Shown: positions 1 through 9,630, counted from the stretch's first letter. The stretch is 33,792 bases of DNA from Akkermansiaceae bacterium (GCA_013001695.1 JABDMC010000158.1:1-33792), one strand, 5' to 3'. The notes: a model not told the origin generated them from the letters alone. Program-made: numbers and translations.

Positions 1-133
1 TAGTCACTGCATAACCAGGGGGCAAGGATTGGGGGTGAGGGGTTGGGAGTGAGGGGCTTGCGTGCCGTGACGGGCCGGCGGATTTGTATCATCTGGTTGT
101 AAAGCTGCATAACCCGATTGTTTTGGAACACGA

Positions 134-156
134 AAAGGATGGGAGATCCATCCTTT
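134..156 (-). terminator. Candidate terminator after the haem protein gene
   Basis: A perfect 9-bp inverted repeat (AAAGGATGG at 134-142, CCATCCTTT at 148-156) encloses a 5-nt loop. It begins about 50 nt beyond the stop codon of the minus-strand haem gene. Read on the minus strand, the stem ends in TTTT followed by CGTG, so the U tract is short. This is a plausible intrinsic terminator, but the weak tail leaves doubt. Confidence 0.4.
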
Positions 157-207
157 ACGCGGCTTGGTGCGGGGGAGGGACCGGCGGGGCGCGGGGAAGG
201 CGGGGCA

Positions 208-1485
208 TTAGTGCCAGCAGGCCGGCAAATCTGCGACCGTCTCGCGGAGGATGGCGCGGAGGCGCTTCTTTTCGGAATCCCCGAGGTGGGCGAAGGCATC
301 CTCGTTTCCGTTGAGGATTTCCCAGAGGCGCGCGAGGACGCGGTCGCGGATGGGGGGCGGCAGGGACTTGAAGGCCGTGGAATGGATCATGTACGAGCAG
401 CGGTTTTTGAAGAGGCGGCCGTAGAGGCGGAGTTCGCGGAGGGAATGGCCGTCGGCCGTCGTCACGGCCCCGGCCTCGAAGCGCTCCGCGAAGGACGGGT
501 CGCCCTCCACCCCGTCCCCGAGGTCGGCTTCCCCGCAGAACAACATGTATCGCAGGACCGTCTCGGCACTGTCGCGCCCGGCGCGGGCCGCCATGCCATC
601 CTCCGCTTCGAGGTCGGCCTCCGGGTCGATGGCCTTCTGGAGAAATGCCAGGCGCCGGTATTCCATGCCCGCCTGGATGAGGAGGTTGTGCATCCGGCAT
701 TGGTGCTCGAGGACCATGAGGGCCACGATGTCGCTGGTGGGCCGCAGGTAGTTGGCGGTGTTGATCTTCCCGTCGAGGGTCGTCCAGTTCGCGCCGGCCT
801 CGAAGTCGAACTCGGCGCCGCCATCATCGAGTTCGTCCGCGAGGGTGTTGCCCATATGGCGGAAGTCGCCGTGTTGGCCGGTGACGTACCACCCGCCCCA
901 GCGTTCCTTGAGGGGACTCGCCTGGGTCGTCAGGTAGGTCCCGGCGGCGAGGAGGGCGTGCCCGTCCCGGTTCGGAAAGACGGAGCGCACCAGGACGCCG
1001 GGAACCAGCTCGGTGCGCGAGGTCCCGTGGCATTGCAGGCAGCTGTTGTCGCGCTGCGCCCAGTCGGCCCGGCCGGTGCGGGAGAGATCGATCATGTAGA
1101 ACACGACGCCGAGCACCGGGTCGCTGGCGGTGACCTCGATGTTGCCGCCCGGGACGTAGCCGACGTAGGTGTCCCGCGAAAAGTAGATCGCGCGCGGATT
1201 GCGCGGATGGATGAGGCCGACCTGCTGGCTGGTCTTGGAGAAGACGAGCATCTGGGATTCTTCCGGGACCGCGAGGGCGCGCAAGACGGCCCGCAGGACA
1301 TCCAGCGGCTCCCCATCCGGCAACGGGCGGGCCCCGCTCTTCCAATCGCGGATGAGGCCCGCCATCGGGTCGGTGGCGAGCGTTTCGGAATAGCGGATCG
1401 GCGCGAGTTCGAAGAAGTCGCGCTGCGCCCCCGCCGGCAGCGCACTGGTCACGGCGAGGATCGGAAGCAGAAGGAGGGTCCTCAT
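208..1485 (-). CDS. Secreted single-haem c-type cytochrome-like protein
   Basis: A protein of 425 aa starting at ATG 1485; the frame stays open further upstream, but the first 20 residues from this Met form a typical Sec signal peptide (MRTLLLLPILAVTSALPAGA). One covalent haem c site is visible, CLQCH at residues 149-153, so the mature protein should be periplasmic and carry one haem. I do not recognise a named family around it. The C-terminal half is rich in aromatic residues and in His/Met, any of which might supply the distal haem ligand. Single-haem secreted proteins of this kind are frequent in Planctomycetes and Verrucomicrobia and often remain uncharacterised; a redox or electron-transfer role is inference. 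It stands alone on the minus strand, with a hairpin after its stop. Long plus-strand frames opposite it are GC-driven shadows. Confidence 0.8.
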   Translation of the reverse strand: MRTLLLLPILAVTSALPAGAQRDFFELAPIRYSETLATDPMAGLIRDWKSGARPLPDGEPLDVLRAVLRALAVPEESQMLVFSKTSQQVGLIHPRNPRAIYFSRDTYVGYVPGGNIEVTASDPVLGVVFYMIDLSRTGRADWAQRDNSCLQCHGTSRTELVPGVLVRSVFPNRDGHALLAAGTYLTTQASPLKERWGGWYVTGQHGDFRHMGNTLADELDDGGAEFDFEAGANWTTLDGKINTANYLRPTSDIVALMVLEHQCRMHNLLIQAGMEYRRLAFLQKAIDPEADLEAEDGMAARAGRDSAETVLRYMLFCGEADLGDGVEGDPSFAERFEAGAVTTADGHSLRELRLYGRLFKNRCSYMIHSTAFKSLPPPIRDRVLARLWEILNGNEDAFAHLGDSEKKRLRAILRETVADLPACWH

Positions 1486-1719
1486 GCGGGGGATGTCCCG
1501 TTTACCCTGCGAGACGGTCCATCCTTGCGCAAATGACGCCTTGGGGGGAGGCCGGGGCAATTCCCGGCGGCATTTCGGCAAGTCATGCGGGCTTTCCCCG
1601 CTGGCGGCCTTCCGCTAGCGTCGCCCCCGTGCGCGCCGTCCCCGCCCTGTCCGCGATCCCCGGTGCCGCCCTCGCGGCGGACGGCCGGGAGGCGGGCGGC
1701 CCCCGGGAAGCGACCGCCG

Positions 1720-1803
1720 GCGCTCTTCAACCTTGCCAAGGACCGCGCCGAGTCACACAACCTCGCCATCGCGCCGCCCGATCGCCCCGAACCCCGGCGC
1801 CGG
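1720..1803 (+). pseudogene. Possible decayed C-terminal tail of a sulfatase
   Basis: In the frame starting at 1720 the translation reads ALFNLAKDRAESHNLA, followed by APPDRPEPRRRALAPW. This matches the closing motif of S1 sulfatases, (L/Y)(Y/F)(N/D)LxxDxxExxNLA followed by a charged helix with Trp; the intact sulfatase at 19962-21452 has LYNLAKDPGERFDLAEKLPD near its end. No upstream part of a sulfatase can be read in any frame between 1486 and 1720, so only a fragment remains. The hairpin at 1855-1891 could be its former terminator. The match is short and could be chance, hence the low confidence. Confidence 0.35.
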
Positions 1804-1854
1804 GCCCTCGCCCCATGGGATGCCTCCCTCCACAATTCCGCCCCCCTTCCATGC

Positions 1855-1891
1855 AACGGCCCCGCGACGCTTGCGCGACCGCGGGGCCGTT
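1855..1891 (+). terminator. Perfect 12-bp hairpin upstream of lysS
   Basis: The arm at 1855-1866 (AACGGCCCCGCG) pairs perfectly with 1880-1891 around a 13-nt loop. A run of C and then A follows on the plus strand instead of U, so it is not a canonical intrinsic terminator on that strand; neither is it on the minus strand. It may insulate lysS from upstream transcription or be a relic terminator of the decayed sulfatase. Function is inferred from shape only. Confidence 0.35.
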
Positions 1892-1970
1892 ATCCCCCCC
1901 AAAAAATCTGTTCCCAAATATTGGACGCACCCATCTTTAGACAAGCCTAATCCCGCCTCTCCGCCCGCTT

Positions 1971-1999
1971 TTCCCACCGCGCGAGGCGAGGCGTATACA
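1971..1999 (+). promoter_or_regulatory. Candidate sigma70-type promoter for lysS
   Basis: TTCCCA (1971-1976) and TATACA (1994-1999) are separated by 17 nt, the optimal spacing for a sigma70-type promoter. The -10 box is good and the -35 box is weak. Transcription from about 2006 would give a leader of roughly 38 nt before the lysS ATG. No Shine-Dalgarno sequence precedes that ATG. This is pattern matching only. Confidence 0.25.
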
Positions 2000-2043
2000 C
2001 CCTGTGGTCACAAGCTGCCCATATCCCCTCAAAACCGATTCCC

Positions 2044-3534
2044 ATGAGCCCCACCGAGAACGATTCTAAAACCGCCCCCGGATCCACCGAGGAGGAGCTT
2101 CTCGCCGTCCGGCGGGAGAAGCTGGAGAAGCTGCGCGCCCTCGGGGTCGACCCCTTCGGCGGAAGTTATGTCACCGACACGTCGCCCGCGGAGTTGAAGG
2201 CCGACTTTGCCGACGACCGCAAGGTGCGCCTCGCGGGCCGTCTCCTCGCCATCCGCGACATGGGAAAATCGCAGTTCTTCGTGATCGGCGACGTGCAGGG
2301 ACGCATCCAGGGCTACCTCAACCAGAAGGCCGTCTCCGAGGAGCAATGGGCGGTCTGGAAACTCCTCGACCTCGGGGACTGGATCGGGGTGGAGGGCACC
2401 ACCTTCACCACCCAGAAGGGCGAACCGACCGTGAAGGCCGGGGAGATCACGGTCCTCGCCAAGTCGCTGCGCCCCATGCCCGACAAGTGGCACGGCGTTT
2501 CGGACCGCGAACTGAAGTACCGCAAGCGCCACCTCGACCTGATGTCGAACGAGGACAGCGCGGCCCTCTTCGTGCAACGCTCGCGGATCCTCGCCGAGAT
2601 CCGCAACTTCTTCCACGACCGCGGCTTCCTCGAGGTCGAGACGCCGATGTTGCAGGACATCGCCGGCGGCGCCGCGGCCCGGCCGTTCGAAACCTACCAC
2701 AACGCCCTCGGGATGCCCCTCACCCTGCGCATCGCCCCCGAGTTGTACCTGAAGCGACTTCTCGTCGGCGGCTTCACGAAGGTCTTCGAGCTGAACCGGA
2801 ACTTCCGGAACGAGGGGATCTCCCGCCGTCACAACCCGGAGTTCACCATGCTCGAAGCCTACTGGGCGTTCGCGGACTTCGAACTGATGGCGGAGTTGGT
2901 CGAGGAGTTGGTCTGCACCCTGGCGGAAACCTTCTGCGGGACCCTCCGGATCGAGCACAAGGACGAGGACGGCGAGGTGGTGCGCACCATCGACCTCTCG
3001 CGCCCGTGGAAGCGCGCCCCGTACCACGACCTCATCCGGGAGGCCGCCGGGTCCGACTGGTTCGAGCTCACCGCCGCCCAGCGCCGGCGCAAGGCCCAGG
3101 ACGAGTTCGGCCTCGAGATCGGCGCGGATCTCGAGGATTACGAGGTCACCCAGCAGGTCTTCGAGAAGCTCGTCGAGGAAAAGACCTTCGACCCGCTCTT
3201 TGTGACCCATGTGGCGAGCGAGCTCATCCCGCTCGCCAAGCTCAATCCCGAGGACCCGAAGGTCATCGACGTCTACGAACTCATCATCAACGGCCAGGAA
3301 ATCTCGCCGGGGTACTCGGAACTGAACGATCCCGACGCCCAGCGCGAGCGGTTCGCCCGGCAGTCCGGCGGCGAATCGCAGCTCATCGACCATGACTTCG
3401 TCGAGACCCTCGAGCACGGCATGCCTCCCGCCGGCGGAATCGGCATCGGCATCGACCGCCTCCTGATGCTTCTCACCGGCGCCCCCACCATCCGCGACGT
3501 GGTGCTCTTCCCGCAGCTGAAGCGGAAGGGGTAG
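2044..3534 (+). CDS. lysS: Lysyl-tRNA synthetase, class II
   Basis: Charges tRNA-Lys with lysine in the cytoplasm (ATP + lysine to lysyl-adenylate, then transfer to tRNA). The 496 aa match the usual class II length. An OB-fold anticodon-binding domain spans about residues 60-145. The catalytic core follows, with motif 1 near 186-202 (FFHDRGFLEVETPML), motif 2 at 248-272 (FELNRNFRNEGISRRHNPEF) and motif 3 near 465-475 (GIGIGIDRLLML). The ATG at 2044 is preferred because the N-terminal helix with repeated Glu, Arg and Lys residues follows directly; there is no recognisable Shine-Dalgarno sequence. It is monocistronic as far as can be seen, with a candidate promoter at 1971-1999 and 138 nt to the kinase gene downstream. 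It is a housekeeping gene and a useful phylogenetic marker for this contig. Confidence 0.97.
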   Translation: MSPTENDSKTAPGSTEEELLAVRREKLEKLRALGVDPFGGSYVTDTSPAELKADFADDRKVRLAGRLLAIRDMGKSQFFVIGDVQGRIQGYLNQKAVSEEQWAVWKLLDLGDWIGVEGTTFTTQKGEPTVKAGEITVLAKSLRPMPDKWHGVSDRELKYRKRHLDLMSNEDSAALFVQRSRILAEIRNFFHDRGFLEVETPMLQDIAGGAAARPFETYHNALGMPLTLRIAPELYLKRLLVGGFTKVFELNRNFRNEGISRRHNPEFTMLEAYWAFADFELMAELVEELVCTLAETFCGTLRIEHKDEDGEVVRTIDLSRPWKRAPYHDLIREAAGSDWFELTAAQRRRKAQDEFGLEIGADLEDYEVTQQVFEKLVEEKTFDPLFVTHVASELIPLAKLNPEDPKVIDVYELIINGQEISPGYSELNDPDAQRERFARQSGGESQLIDHDFVETLEHGMPPAGGIGIGIDRLLMLLTGAPTIRDVVLFPQLKRKG

Positions 3535-3672
3535 AACGGCGAAGGTGGAAACCCGCGGCCCGGGGACGGTTGTCGATTTCCGTCACTTCCGGGCAGGACC
3601 GGCCCGCAATTCCCATTTTTTCCATGAGGTCTGGCCCGATCTGGGCTAGTGATTGATCGACGTCCGTCATTC

Positions 3673-5274
3673 ATGACCAACGAGGAACGCTACGAGTTCA
3701 AGGACAAGCTGGGTGAGGGTGGCCGCGGGTCCGTGTATGAGGCTTACGACCACCAGTTGCGCCGCAAGGTCGCCATCAAGCGCCTCCACCCGGGCGACGA
3801 GATCGATCCGGACGAGGCTTACGAGATGGTCCTCAAGGAGTCGCACGCCCTGTCGGCGCTGAACTCCCCGAACATCGTGCGGATCTACGACGTCGGGCAG
3901 GACCAGGAGGGCCCCTTCGCCGTGATGGAACTCATCGACGGCAAGACGCTCGACCAGGTCGTGGAGCGGGCCCCCATGGTGGAAGAGGACTTCTACACGC
4001 TCGCCGAGCAGGCCCTTGAAGCGCTGGTGGCGGCCCACAGCGCCAACCTCCTGCACCGTGACATCAAGCCGGCCAACCTGATCCTCGCGTGGCTTCCGAG
4101 CGGGCGCATCATGGTGAAGCTCCTCGACTTCGGCCTCGCGAAGTTCACCACCACCTCGACGATGGACGGCGGCGGCGGCGGGTCCGTGGTCGGGTCGATC
4201 TATTTCATGGCGCCGGAGCAATTCGACCACCAGCCGCAGGACGAGCGCACCGACCTCTACGCGCTGGGGTGCGTCCTGTACTTCGCGCTCGCGGGCGACT
4301 ATCCGTTCGGCGGCGACAACGCCACCGAGATCATGGCCTCGCACGTCACGGGCAACTGCGTGGACCTGAAGGCCCAGCGTCCCGACCTGCCGCCGGCGCT
4401 CTGCGAGTGGGTCATGAAGCTCATCGCCACCGAACCCGGCGAGCGGCCGGAATCGGCCCACGAGGCCCTGGAGGCGCTCGAGGTTTTGCGCAAGGAGGCC
4501 CTCTCGGGAACATCCGCGGTTTCGGCGCACACCAGCCGGGTGAAGCTCGCCACCGGGCCGGTGACCGAGAAGCCCGCCGGGGAGACTACCGGGCCGGTCC
4601 TCGCGCGGCGCTCGCTGTCGGGCCGTTCGACCGCCGATCACGATTCCTCCGGCCCGCCGCCCCGTCTCGATTCCTCGCCGGGGCTGCCGAAGTGGTTCCT
4701 CCCGACGGCGGGGGCCCTGGTGGTCCTGATCCTCGCGCTGGCGGTGGCCCTGCTCACGCGTTCCGGCTCCGGCGAACCGGAGTCCCCGCCCGGGGCAACC
4801 CCCTCGCCGCCGGCGGGGAAGGTCGTCGTGACCCCCAAGGCGTCCGAGGGGGTCGGCGCCGGCCCGGGACCCGGGGCGCGGGAGCAAGCGCCGGCCAAGA
4901 GCGACGATCTTCCGGAGCGCTTCTTCCGCGAGCGCGACGAGAACGGGGACGGTCGACTGACCTTCAAGGAGTACCTGCCCGTCTTCGACCCGGAGATCCG
5001 CAAGGCCGAGAAGAAGACCTTCAACACCTTCGATACCGACGGGGACGGCGTCCTCAGCCTCGCGGAAGTCCGCCGCAAGGGCGCCGGCATGGCCCAGTTC
5101 CTGGCGCGCGACAAGGACGGGGACCTGCAGCTCAATCTCACCGAGTGGCTCAGCTTCCGCCCCCCGCCGAACCGGCCGGCGCAGACGGAGATATTCAAGA
5201 AGAAGGACACCGATGGAAACGGCATCCTCACCCTGAAGGAATACCGGGTGAGGGCATCCCCCCCGGAGAAGTAG
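3673..5274 (+). CDS. Membrane Ser/Thr protein kinase with C-terminal EF-hands
   Basis: A Hanks-type kinase of 533 aa. The kinase domain covers residues 7-275: glycine loop GEGGRGSV (14-21), ATP-binding Lys36 in VAIK, catalytic HRDIKPANL (128-136), DFG (152-154), APE (180-182). A linker rich in Ser, Pro and Arg leads to one membrane segment (about 344-362). Beyond it, a Pro/Gly-rich spacer is followed by four EF-hand calcium loops at 422-433, 454-465, 480-491 and 512-523. Loops 1, 2 and 4 have Asp/Asn at positions 1, 3 and 5, Gly at 6 and Glu at 12; loop 3 has Leu at position 6. With the kinase cytoplasmic, the EF-hands lie outside the membrane, where PASTA or similar sensors usually sit, suggesting calcium-dependent signalling. 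A GTG start at 3649 would add eight residues; ATG 3673 is chosen because the kinase fold begins right after it. Confidence 0.93.
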   Translation: MTNEERYEFKDKLGEGGRGSVYEAYDHQLRRKVAIKRLHPGDEIDPDEAYEMVLKESHALSALNSPNIVRIYDVGQDQEGPFAVMELIDGKTLDQVVERAPMVEEDFYTLAEQALEALVAAHSANLLHRDIKPANLILAWLPSGRIMVKLLDFGLAKFTTTSTMDGGGGGSVVGSIYFMAPEQFDHQPQDERTDLYALGCVLYFALAGDYPFGGDNATEIMASHVTGNCVDLKAQRPDLPPALCEWVMKLIATEPGERPESAHEALEALEVLRKEALSGTSAVSAHTSRVKLATGPVTEKPAGETTGPVLARRSLSGRSTADHDSSGPPPRLDSSPGLPKWFLPTAGALVVLILALAVALLTRSGSGEPESPPGATPSPPAGKVVVTPKASEGVGAGPGPGAREQAPAKSDDLPERFFRERDENGDGRLTFKEYLPVFDPEIRKAEKKTFNTFDTDGDGVLSLAEVRRKGAGMAQFLARDKDGDLQLNLTEWLSFRPPPNRPAQTEIFKKKDTDGNGILTLKEYRVRASPPEK

Positions 5275-5304
5275 GTCCGGCGGCGCGAAGCGGCCGGCCG
5301 GCCC

Positions 5305-6780
5305 TCAGTCTTTCCACTGCCGAACCAGTTCGACGGCGCGGCTCCAGTCGTCCACCTTTTCGGCGGCCTCGGCGGTGCTGATCGAGGGCTCGAAGATCCG
5401 GTCGACTTCCCAGTCGTCGCGGAGGGCGTCGCGGGAATTCCAGACTCCCGTGGCCAGCCCCGCCAGGGCGGCCGCCCCGAAGGCGGTCGTCTCGATGTTC
5501 TTCGGCCGCACCACCGGGCGCTGCAGGACATCCGCCTGGATCTGCATCAGCAGGTCGCTGCGCGCCGCGCCCCCGTCGGCCCGCATCTCCATGAGCGTCA
5601 CGCCGGAATCCCGCTCCATGCAGTCGAGGACCTCCGCGGACTGCAGGGCCACGGCCTCCAGCGCGGCGCGGCAGAGATGCGCCTTCGACGTCCCCCGCGT
5701 CAGGCCGAACATCGCGCCGCGGGCGTAGGGGTCCCAGTGCGGGGCACCCAGCCCCGCGAAGGCGGGCACCAGCATGCACCCGCCGCTGTCCGGAACCGAT
5801 GCCGCGAGGGCGTCGACCTCCGGGGCGGTTCCCACGATCTGGAGCTCGTCGCGGAGCCACTGGAAGAGCGCCCCCCCGATGAAAACCGACCCCTCGAGGG
5901 CGTAAGCCGTTTCCTTCCCGGCCGTCCACCCGACCGTGGTCAGCAGGCCGTGGCTCGATCGCACCGCCTCCCGCCCGGTGTTCTTCAGGAGGAAGCAGCC
6001 GGTCCCGTAGGTGTTCTTGGCCATGCCCGGCTCGAAGCACGCCTGCCCGAACAAGGCGGCCTGCTGGTCACCCGCAATGCCCGCCACCGGCACCCCGTTC
6101 CACTCGCCGACCACCCCGCTCGACGCAACCACCTTCGGCAACACCGACCCCGGCACCCCGAACTTCTCCAGCAGTTCCTCGTCCCACTCCATCTTGTGGA
6201 TGTCGAAGAGCATCGTGCGCGAGGCATTCGACACGTCGGTGACATGCACCCCGCCCCCGGTCAGGTTCCACACCAGCCAGGCGTCCACGGTGCCGAAGCG
6301 CAGCTTGCCGGCCCGCGCCAGCTCCCCCGCCCCGGGGACGTTCTGCAGGATCCACTCCAGCTTCGTTCCGCTGAAATAGGGATCGAGTCGCAGGCCCGTC
6401 CTGGCGGTCACGACCTCCTCGAACCCGTCGGCCTTGAGCGCCGCGCACCGGTCCGCGGTGCGGCGGTCCTGCCACACGATGGCCCGGCCGACCGCTTCGC
6501 CCGAGGCGGCGTCCCACACCAGCGTCGTTTCGCGCTGGTTGGTGATCCCGATCGCGGCCAGGTCCCCGGCGGCGACCCCGGCCTCCGCCATGGCGGCGGT
6601 CATCACGGCGCTCTGCGTCGACCAGATTTCGTGCGGATCGTGCTCGACCCGTCCGGGTTCCGGATAGTGCTGCGCGAATTCCCGTTGCGCCGATCCCAGC
6701 ACCTTTCCGGACGGATCGAAGATCATCGCCCGCGAACTTGTCGTCCCCTGGTCCAGCGCCAGCACCAACTCACCCGGCAT
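5305..6780 (-). CDS. glpK: Glycerol kinase
   Basis: Phosphorylates glycerol to sn-glycerol 3-phosphate with ATP in the cytoplasm. The protein is 491 aa, close to the family norm of about 500. FGGY-family motifs are present: [16 protein letters not shown] at the start (phosphate-binding loop), [46 protein letters not shown] and [19 protein letters not shown]. The ATG at 6780 follows AGAGG with an 8-nt gap, a usable Shine-Dalgarno sequence. The frame remains open far upstream to 9813, but that part lies antisense to two real genes and is not coding. No glpF, glpD or regulator is nearby, so the gene is isolated. Its stop lies 30 bp from the stop of the convergent kinase gene, and its start is 66 bp from the divergent DUF5722 gene. 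Confidence 0.96.
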   Translation of the reverse strand: MPGELVLALDQGTTSSRAMIFDPSGKVLGSAQREFAQHYPEPGRVEHDPHEIWSTQSAVMTAAMAEAGVAAGDLAAIGITNQRETTLVWDAASGEAVGRAIVWQDRRTADRCAALKADGFEEVVTARTGLRLDPYFSGTKLEWILQNVPGAGELARAGKLRFGTVDAWLVWNLTGGGVHVTDVSNASRTMLFDIHKMEWDEELLEKFGVPGSVLPKVVASSGVVGEWNGVPVAGIAGDQQAALFGQACFEPGMAKNTYGTGCFLLKNTGREAVRSSHGLLTTVGWTAGKETAYALEGSVFIGGALFQWLRDELQIVGTAPEVDALAASVPDSGGCMLVPAFAGLGAPHWDPYARGAMFGLTRGTSKAHLCRAALEAVALQSAEVLDCMERDSGVTLMEMRADGGAARSDLLMQIQADVLQRPVVRPKNIETTAFGAAALAGLATGVWNSRDALRDDWEVDRIFEPSISTAEAAEKVDDWSRAVELVRQWKD

Positions 6781-6846
6781 CCGCCCAGCCTCTTTGGACC
6801 GGCGCATTTTGCAAGAATTCCCTGCCGCGGCCGTTTCCTCCCCCCG

Positions 6847-8442
6847 ATGCCGCGCGCGCTTCTCGTCATCCTCTTGCTCACGCCCGCCGCCTTGGGCGAC
6901 TGGCATGCGAAAGTCGCCGAGGCAGGCGCGATGTTGAAGATACTCGACACGCCTCACCCCACGCCCATCACCAAGGTCGCGGTGCGGAAGGACACGATTC
7001 TCGTCTCCGGAGGCACTCCGGGTGGCGCCGTCCTCCATGAACTGCTCCCGCACGAGCCCTTCGGAGCCATCGGCGAACCTGCCGCGGTGACTCGCACCTC
7101 GATCCGCGACGAGTTCTTCGACCGCTCCCTCCCGCGCTTCGTCAATGGACGGGACCGCCTCTACTCGCGCTGGGTCATCTGCCACGACGGCCAACGCGCC
7201 TCGCAGGAGGCATGGGCCACCGACCTCAGCGCCGTGGATGCCCGCAAGCCGCCAAGGCTCACCTCGAAGACGAAGAAGGGCCTCGGCGGGCTCGACACGC
7301 CCCGCCACCTCGAGGACCTCGTCGCCCTCGGCGTCGGCCACGCCACCGTGAACATCCAGCTCACCGCCCTCCTCCACCCCGAGGCCCGCCCCGGCACCTT
7401 CCCCTGCCTCTTCGAGGGAACGAAGTACCACCTCAACCGGAACATCATCGCGCGCTACGACGAAACGATCGGCTTCCTCTCGAAGCATGACATCATCGTC
7501 AGCGCCATCATCCTCGCGACCCCGCCGCGCAACGGTCAACGGCACCTCCTCACCCATCCCGAAGCCACCGAGGAGGCCACCCTCGCGATGCCGAACCTCG
7601 CGACACCCGACGGCGCCAAGGCCTTCCGCGCCGCCATCGATTTCCTCGCCGAACGCTACAACCGCCCCGACCCGAACCACGGGCGCATCACGAACTGGAT
7701 CGCCTTCAACGAGGTCGACCAGGCATGGACCTGGACGAACATGGGCGAGCAACCGATGCCGCGGCTGCTCGAGACCTACCACCGCGCCATGCGGCTCATC
7801 CATCTCGGCGCCCGGAAGTACGACCCCCACGCCCGCGTCTTCCCGTCGTTCACACACCACTGGTTCGAGGCCGGCGACGGACGGCGCACGTACCGCACGC
7901 GCGAGATGCTCAGGCTGCTCGCCCGCTTCTCCGCCTCCGGCGGCGACTTCGAATGGGGCGTCGCCTACCACCCCTACCCCCAGAACCTCTTCAAGCCGCG
8001 CACCTGGGAGGATCGCCAACCGAACGACACCTTCGACACCCCGAAGATCACCCTCAGGAACATCGAGGTCCTCGACCGCTTCCTGAAACAGCCGCGCTTC
8101 CGCTACGAAAAGTCCCAACGCGCCATCCTCCTCTCGGAGCAGGGCTTCCACACCGCCGGCTACTCCGCCGCGGCCCAGCGCGACCAGGCCGCCGCCCTCG
8201 TCTACGCGTGGCGCAAATGCAACGCCATCCCCGCCATCGAGGCCTTCCACTACCACCGCTGGATCGACCACCCCCGCGAAGGCGGCCTCAAACTCGGACT
8301 TCGGACTCTCCCCGGTCCGGGAAATCCCATCGGAGAACCGAAACAAGCATGGCACGTTTATCGTGCCCTCGGCACACCGGGGGAGGCCGCCGCCACCGCC
8401 TTCGCCGCCAAGATCCTCCCGCCGCCGCAACCCGCGCCTTGA
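6847..8442 (+). CDS. DUF5722 secreted glycosidase-like protein
   Basis: A protein of 531 aa with an N-terminal signal peptide ([17 protein letters not shown]). The rest resembles DUF5722, a family I associate with TIM-barrel glycoside hydrolases. Clan GH-A-like features are visible: [11 protein letters not shown] with Asn288-Glu289 in the position of the acid/base pair at the end of strand 4, and [10 protein letters not shown] with Glu431 in the position of the nucleophile at strand 7. VAYHPYPQN (about 372-380) resembles a conserved strand-6 motif. These residue assignments are inferred from spacing. It should act in the periplasm or outside the cell. It is the first gene of a plus-strand run with galM (36-bp gap), an SGLT-type symporter and galK, so it may release galactose or galactosides. 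ATG 6847 is chosen for the signal peptide; upstream extension would run antisense into glpK. Confidence 0.8.
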   Translation: MPRALLVILLLTPAALGDWHAKVAEAGAMLKILDTPHPTPITKVAVRKDTILVSGGTPGGAVLHELLPHEPFGAIGEPAAVTRTSIRDEFFDRSLPRFVNGRDRLYSRWVICHDGQRASQEAWATDLSAVDARKPPRLTSKTKKGLGGLDTPRHLEDLVALGVGHATVNIQLTALLHPEARPGTFPCLFEGTKYHLNRNIIARYDETIGFLSKHDIIVSAIILATPPRNGQRHLLTHPEATEEATLAMPNLATPDGAKAFRAAIDFLAERYNRPDPNHGRITNWIAFNEVDQAWTWTNMGEQPMPRLLETYHRAMRLIHLGARKYDPHARVFPSFTHHWFEAGDGRRTYRTREMLRLLARFSASGGDFEWGVAYHPYPQNLFKPRTWEDRQPNDTFDTPKITLRNIEVLDRFLKQPRFRYEKSQRAILLSEQGFHTAGYSAAAQRDQAAALVYAWRKCNAIPAIEAFHYHRWIDHPREGGLKLGLRTLPGPGNPIGEPKQAWHVYRALGTPGEAAATAFAAKILPPPQPAP

Positions 8443-8478
8443 CCCGGTGCGACCCATCGTGTGGCCTTGCGAACAGCC

Positions 8479-9630
8479 ATGAGAACCCATCTCGCACTCT
8501 CCGCCCTCGTCGCACTCGGCCTCGCCGCCTGCGAATCGGAAACCGGCGGCACCAGCAAGCAAAACGCAAAGACAGTGGAAACCTACGGAAAACTGCCAGA
8601 CGGACGTGAAGTGAAGATCTTCACCATCCAGAACAAGAACGGGATGATCGCCAAGGTCACCGAGTACGGAGCGATCCTCGTCTCGCTCGAGGTCCCCGAC
8701 AAGGACGGCAACGTCCAGGACGTGACCCACGGCTACGACACCCTCGACGGCTGGCTCACCAACACCTCCTATTTCGGAGCGACCGTGGGCCGCTACGGGA
8801 ACCGCATCGCCGGCGGGAAGTTCTCCATCGACGGCAAGGAATACACCCTCGCCACCAACAACGACCCCGGGGGCATGCCCTGTTCGCTGCACGGCGGCAT
8901 CAAGGGCTTCAACAAGGTCCTCTGGAAAGGGAAGGCCATCCCCGGCGGCGTGGAGCTGACCTACACCTCCAAGGACGGCGAGGAGGGGTTTCCCGGGAAC
9001 CTCGAGTGCACCGTGACCTACACGCTCAACGACGACAACGAACTGACCTGGAAGGCGACCGCCACCACCGACAAGGCCACCCCGGTCAACATCGTCCAGC
9101 ATGCCTACTGGAACCTCTCCGGCGACCCCGGGACCTCCATCAACGACCACCAGCTCATGCTGGCCGCCGATCATTTCCTCCCCACCGACCCGGGCCTCAT
9201 CCCGACCGGCGAATTCGGGCCGGTGACGGGCACCCCCTTCGATTTCACGAGCCCCACCACCATCGGCGATCGCGTCGATTCCGGCCATGAGGCCCTCGAG
9301 CTGGCGGGTGGGTACGACCACTGCTGGGTCCTGCGCGACAACCCGGACGGCGGCGTGCGCCTTGCCGCGAAAGTCACCGACCCCGAGACCGGCCGCAGCA
9401 TGGAGGTCCACACCGACCAGCCGGGGATCCAGTTCTACGGCGGGAACTTCCTCGACGGGACCGCCGACGGCAAGGGCGGCGTGAAGTACCAGAAGCGCAC
9501 CGCCCTCTGCCTCGAGACGCAGGTCTTCCCGGATTCCCCCAACAAGGAGGATGTCGAGACCTTCCCGAGCTGCATCCTCAAGCCCGGCGAAACCTACTCG
9601 CACACCATGATCAACAAGTTCGCGTGGTAG
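8479..9630 (+). CDS. galM: Aldose 1-epimerase (mutarotase), lipoprotein
   Basis: Interconverts alpha and beta anomers of aldoses such as galactose. The 383-aa protein starts with a lipoprotein signal ([18 protein letters not shown]), lipobox LAAC with Cys18 as the lipidation site, so it should be anchored in a membrane facing the periplasm; cytoplasmic GalM proteins lack this. Family motifs: [30 protein letters not shown] (His138), [13 protein letters not shown] with catalytic His208, and [12 protein letters not shown] with the catalytic Glu near the C-terminus. A periplasmic mutarotase directly before a sugar symporter and galactokinase suggests it supplies the anomer the transporter or kinase prefers. 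The upstream gene ends 36 bp before it; the symporter starts 124 bp after it. Confidence 0.93.
   Translation: MRTHLALSALVALGLAACESETGGTSKQNAKTVETYGKLPDGREVKIFTIQNKNGMIAKVTEYGAILVSLEVPDKDGNVQDVTHGYDTLDGWLTNTSYFGATVGRYGNRIAGGKFSIDGKEYTLATNNDPGGMPCSLHGGIKGFNKVLWKGKAIPGGVELTYTSKDGEEGFPGNLECTVTYTLNDDNELTWKATATTDKATPVNIVQHAYWNLSGDPGTSINDHQLMLAADHFLPTDPGLIPTGEFGPVTGTPFDFTSPTTIGDRVDSGHEALELAGGYDHCWVLRDNPDGGVRLAAKVTDPETGRSMEVHTDQPGIQFYGGNFLDGTADGKGGVKYQKRTALCLETQVFPDSPNKEDVETFPSCILKPGETYSHTMINKFAW

Larger units (their letters stand above)
1486..2043. other. Gene-poor stretch between haem gene and lysS
   Basis: 558 bp with no convincing complete gene. Several overlapping frames are open in both directions, but none has a plausible start, a domain or consistent codon use. 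The stretch holds a short piece resembling the end of a sulfatase (about 1720-1800), a perfect 12-bp hairpin (1855-1891) and a candidate lysS promoter (1971-1999). Base composition becomes less GC-rich from about 1895 onwards, as expected for a promoter region. Confidence 0.6.

Noticed and set aside
118-1536. Plus-strand 472-codon open frame opposite the haem protein gene
   Set aside because: It mirrors the coding frame of the minus-strand gene, which has a signal peptide and a haem site. The plus frame has neither motif nor sensible composition.
1585-1950. Complete 121-aa gene on the plus strand
   Set aside because: Only the short sulfatase-like tail (about 1720-1803) looks protein-like. 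The rest is Pro/Arg-rich, with no plausible start or second domain.
5275-5304. Bidirectional terminator between the kinase and glpK stops
   Set aside because: The GGCCGGCC-rich sequence can fold, but there is no U tract on either strand and the stem is not distinct.
5677-6846. N-terminal extension of the DUF5722 frame
   Set aside because: It lies antisense inside glpK. A signal peptide starts precisely at ATG 6847, so the extension is not coding.
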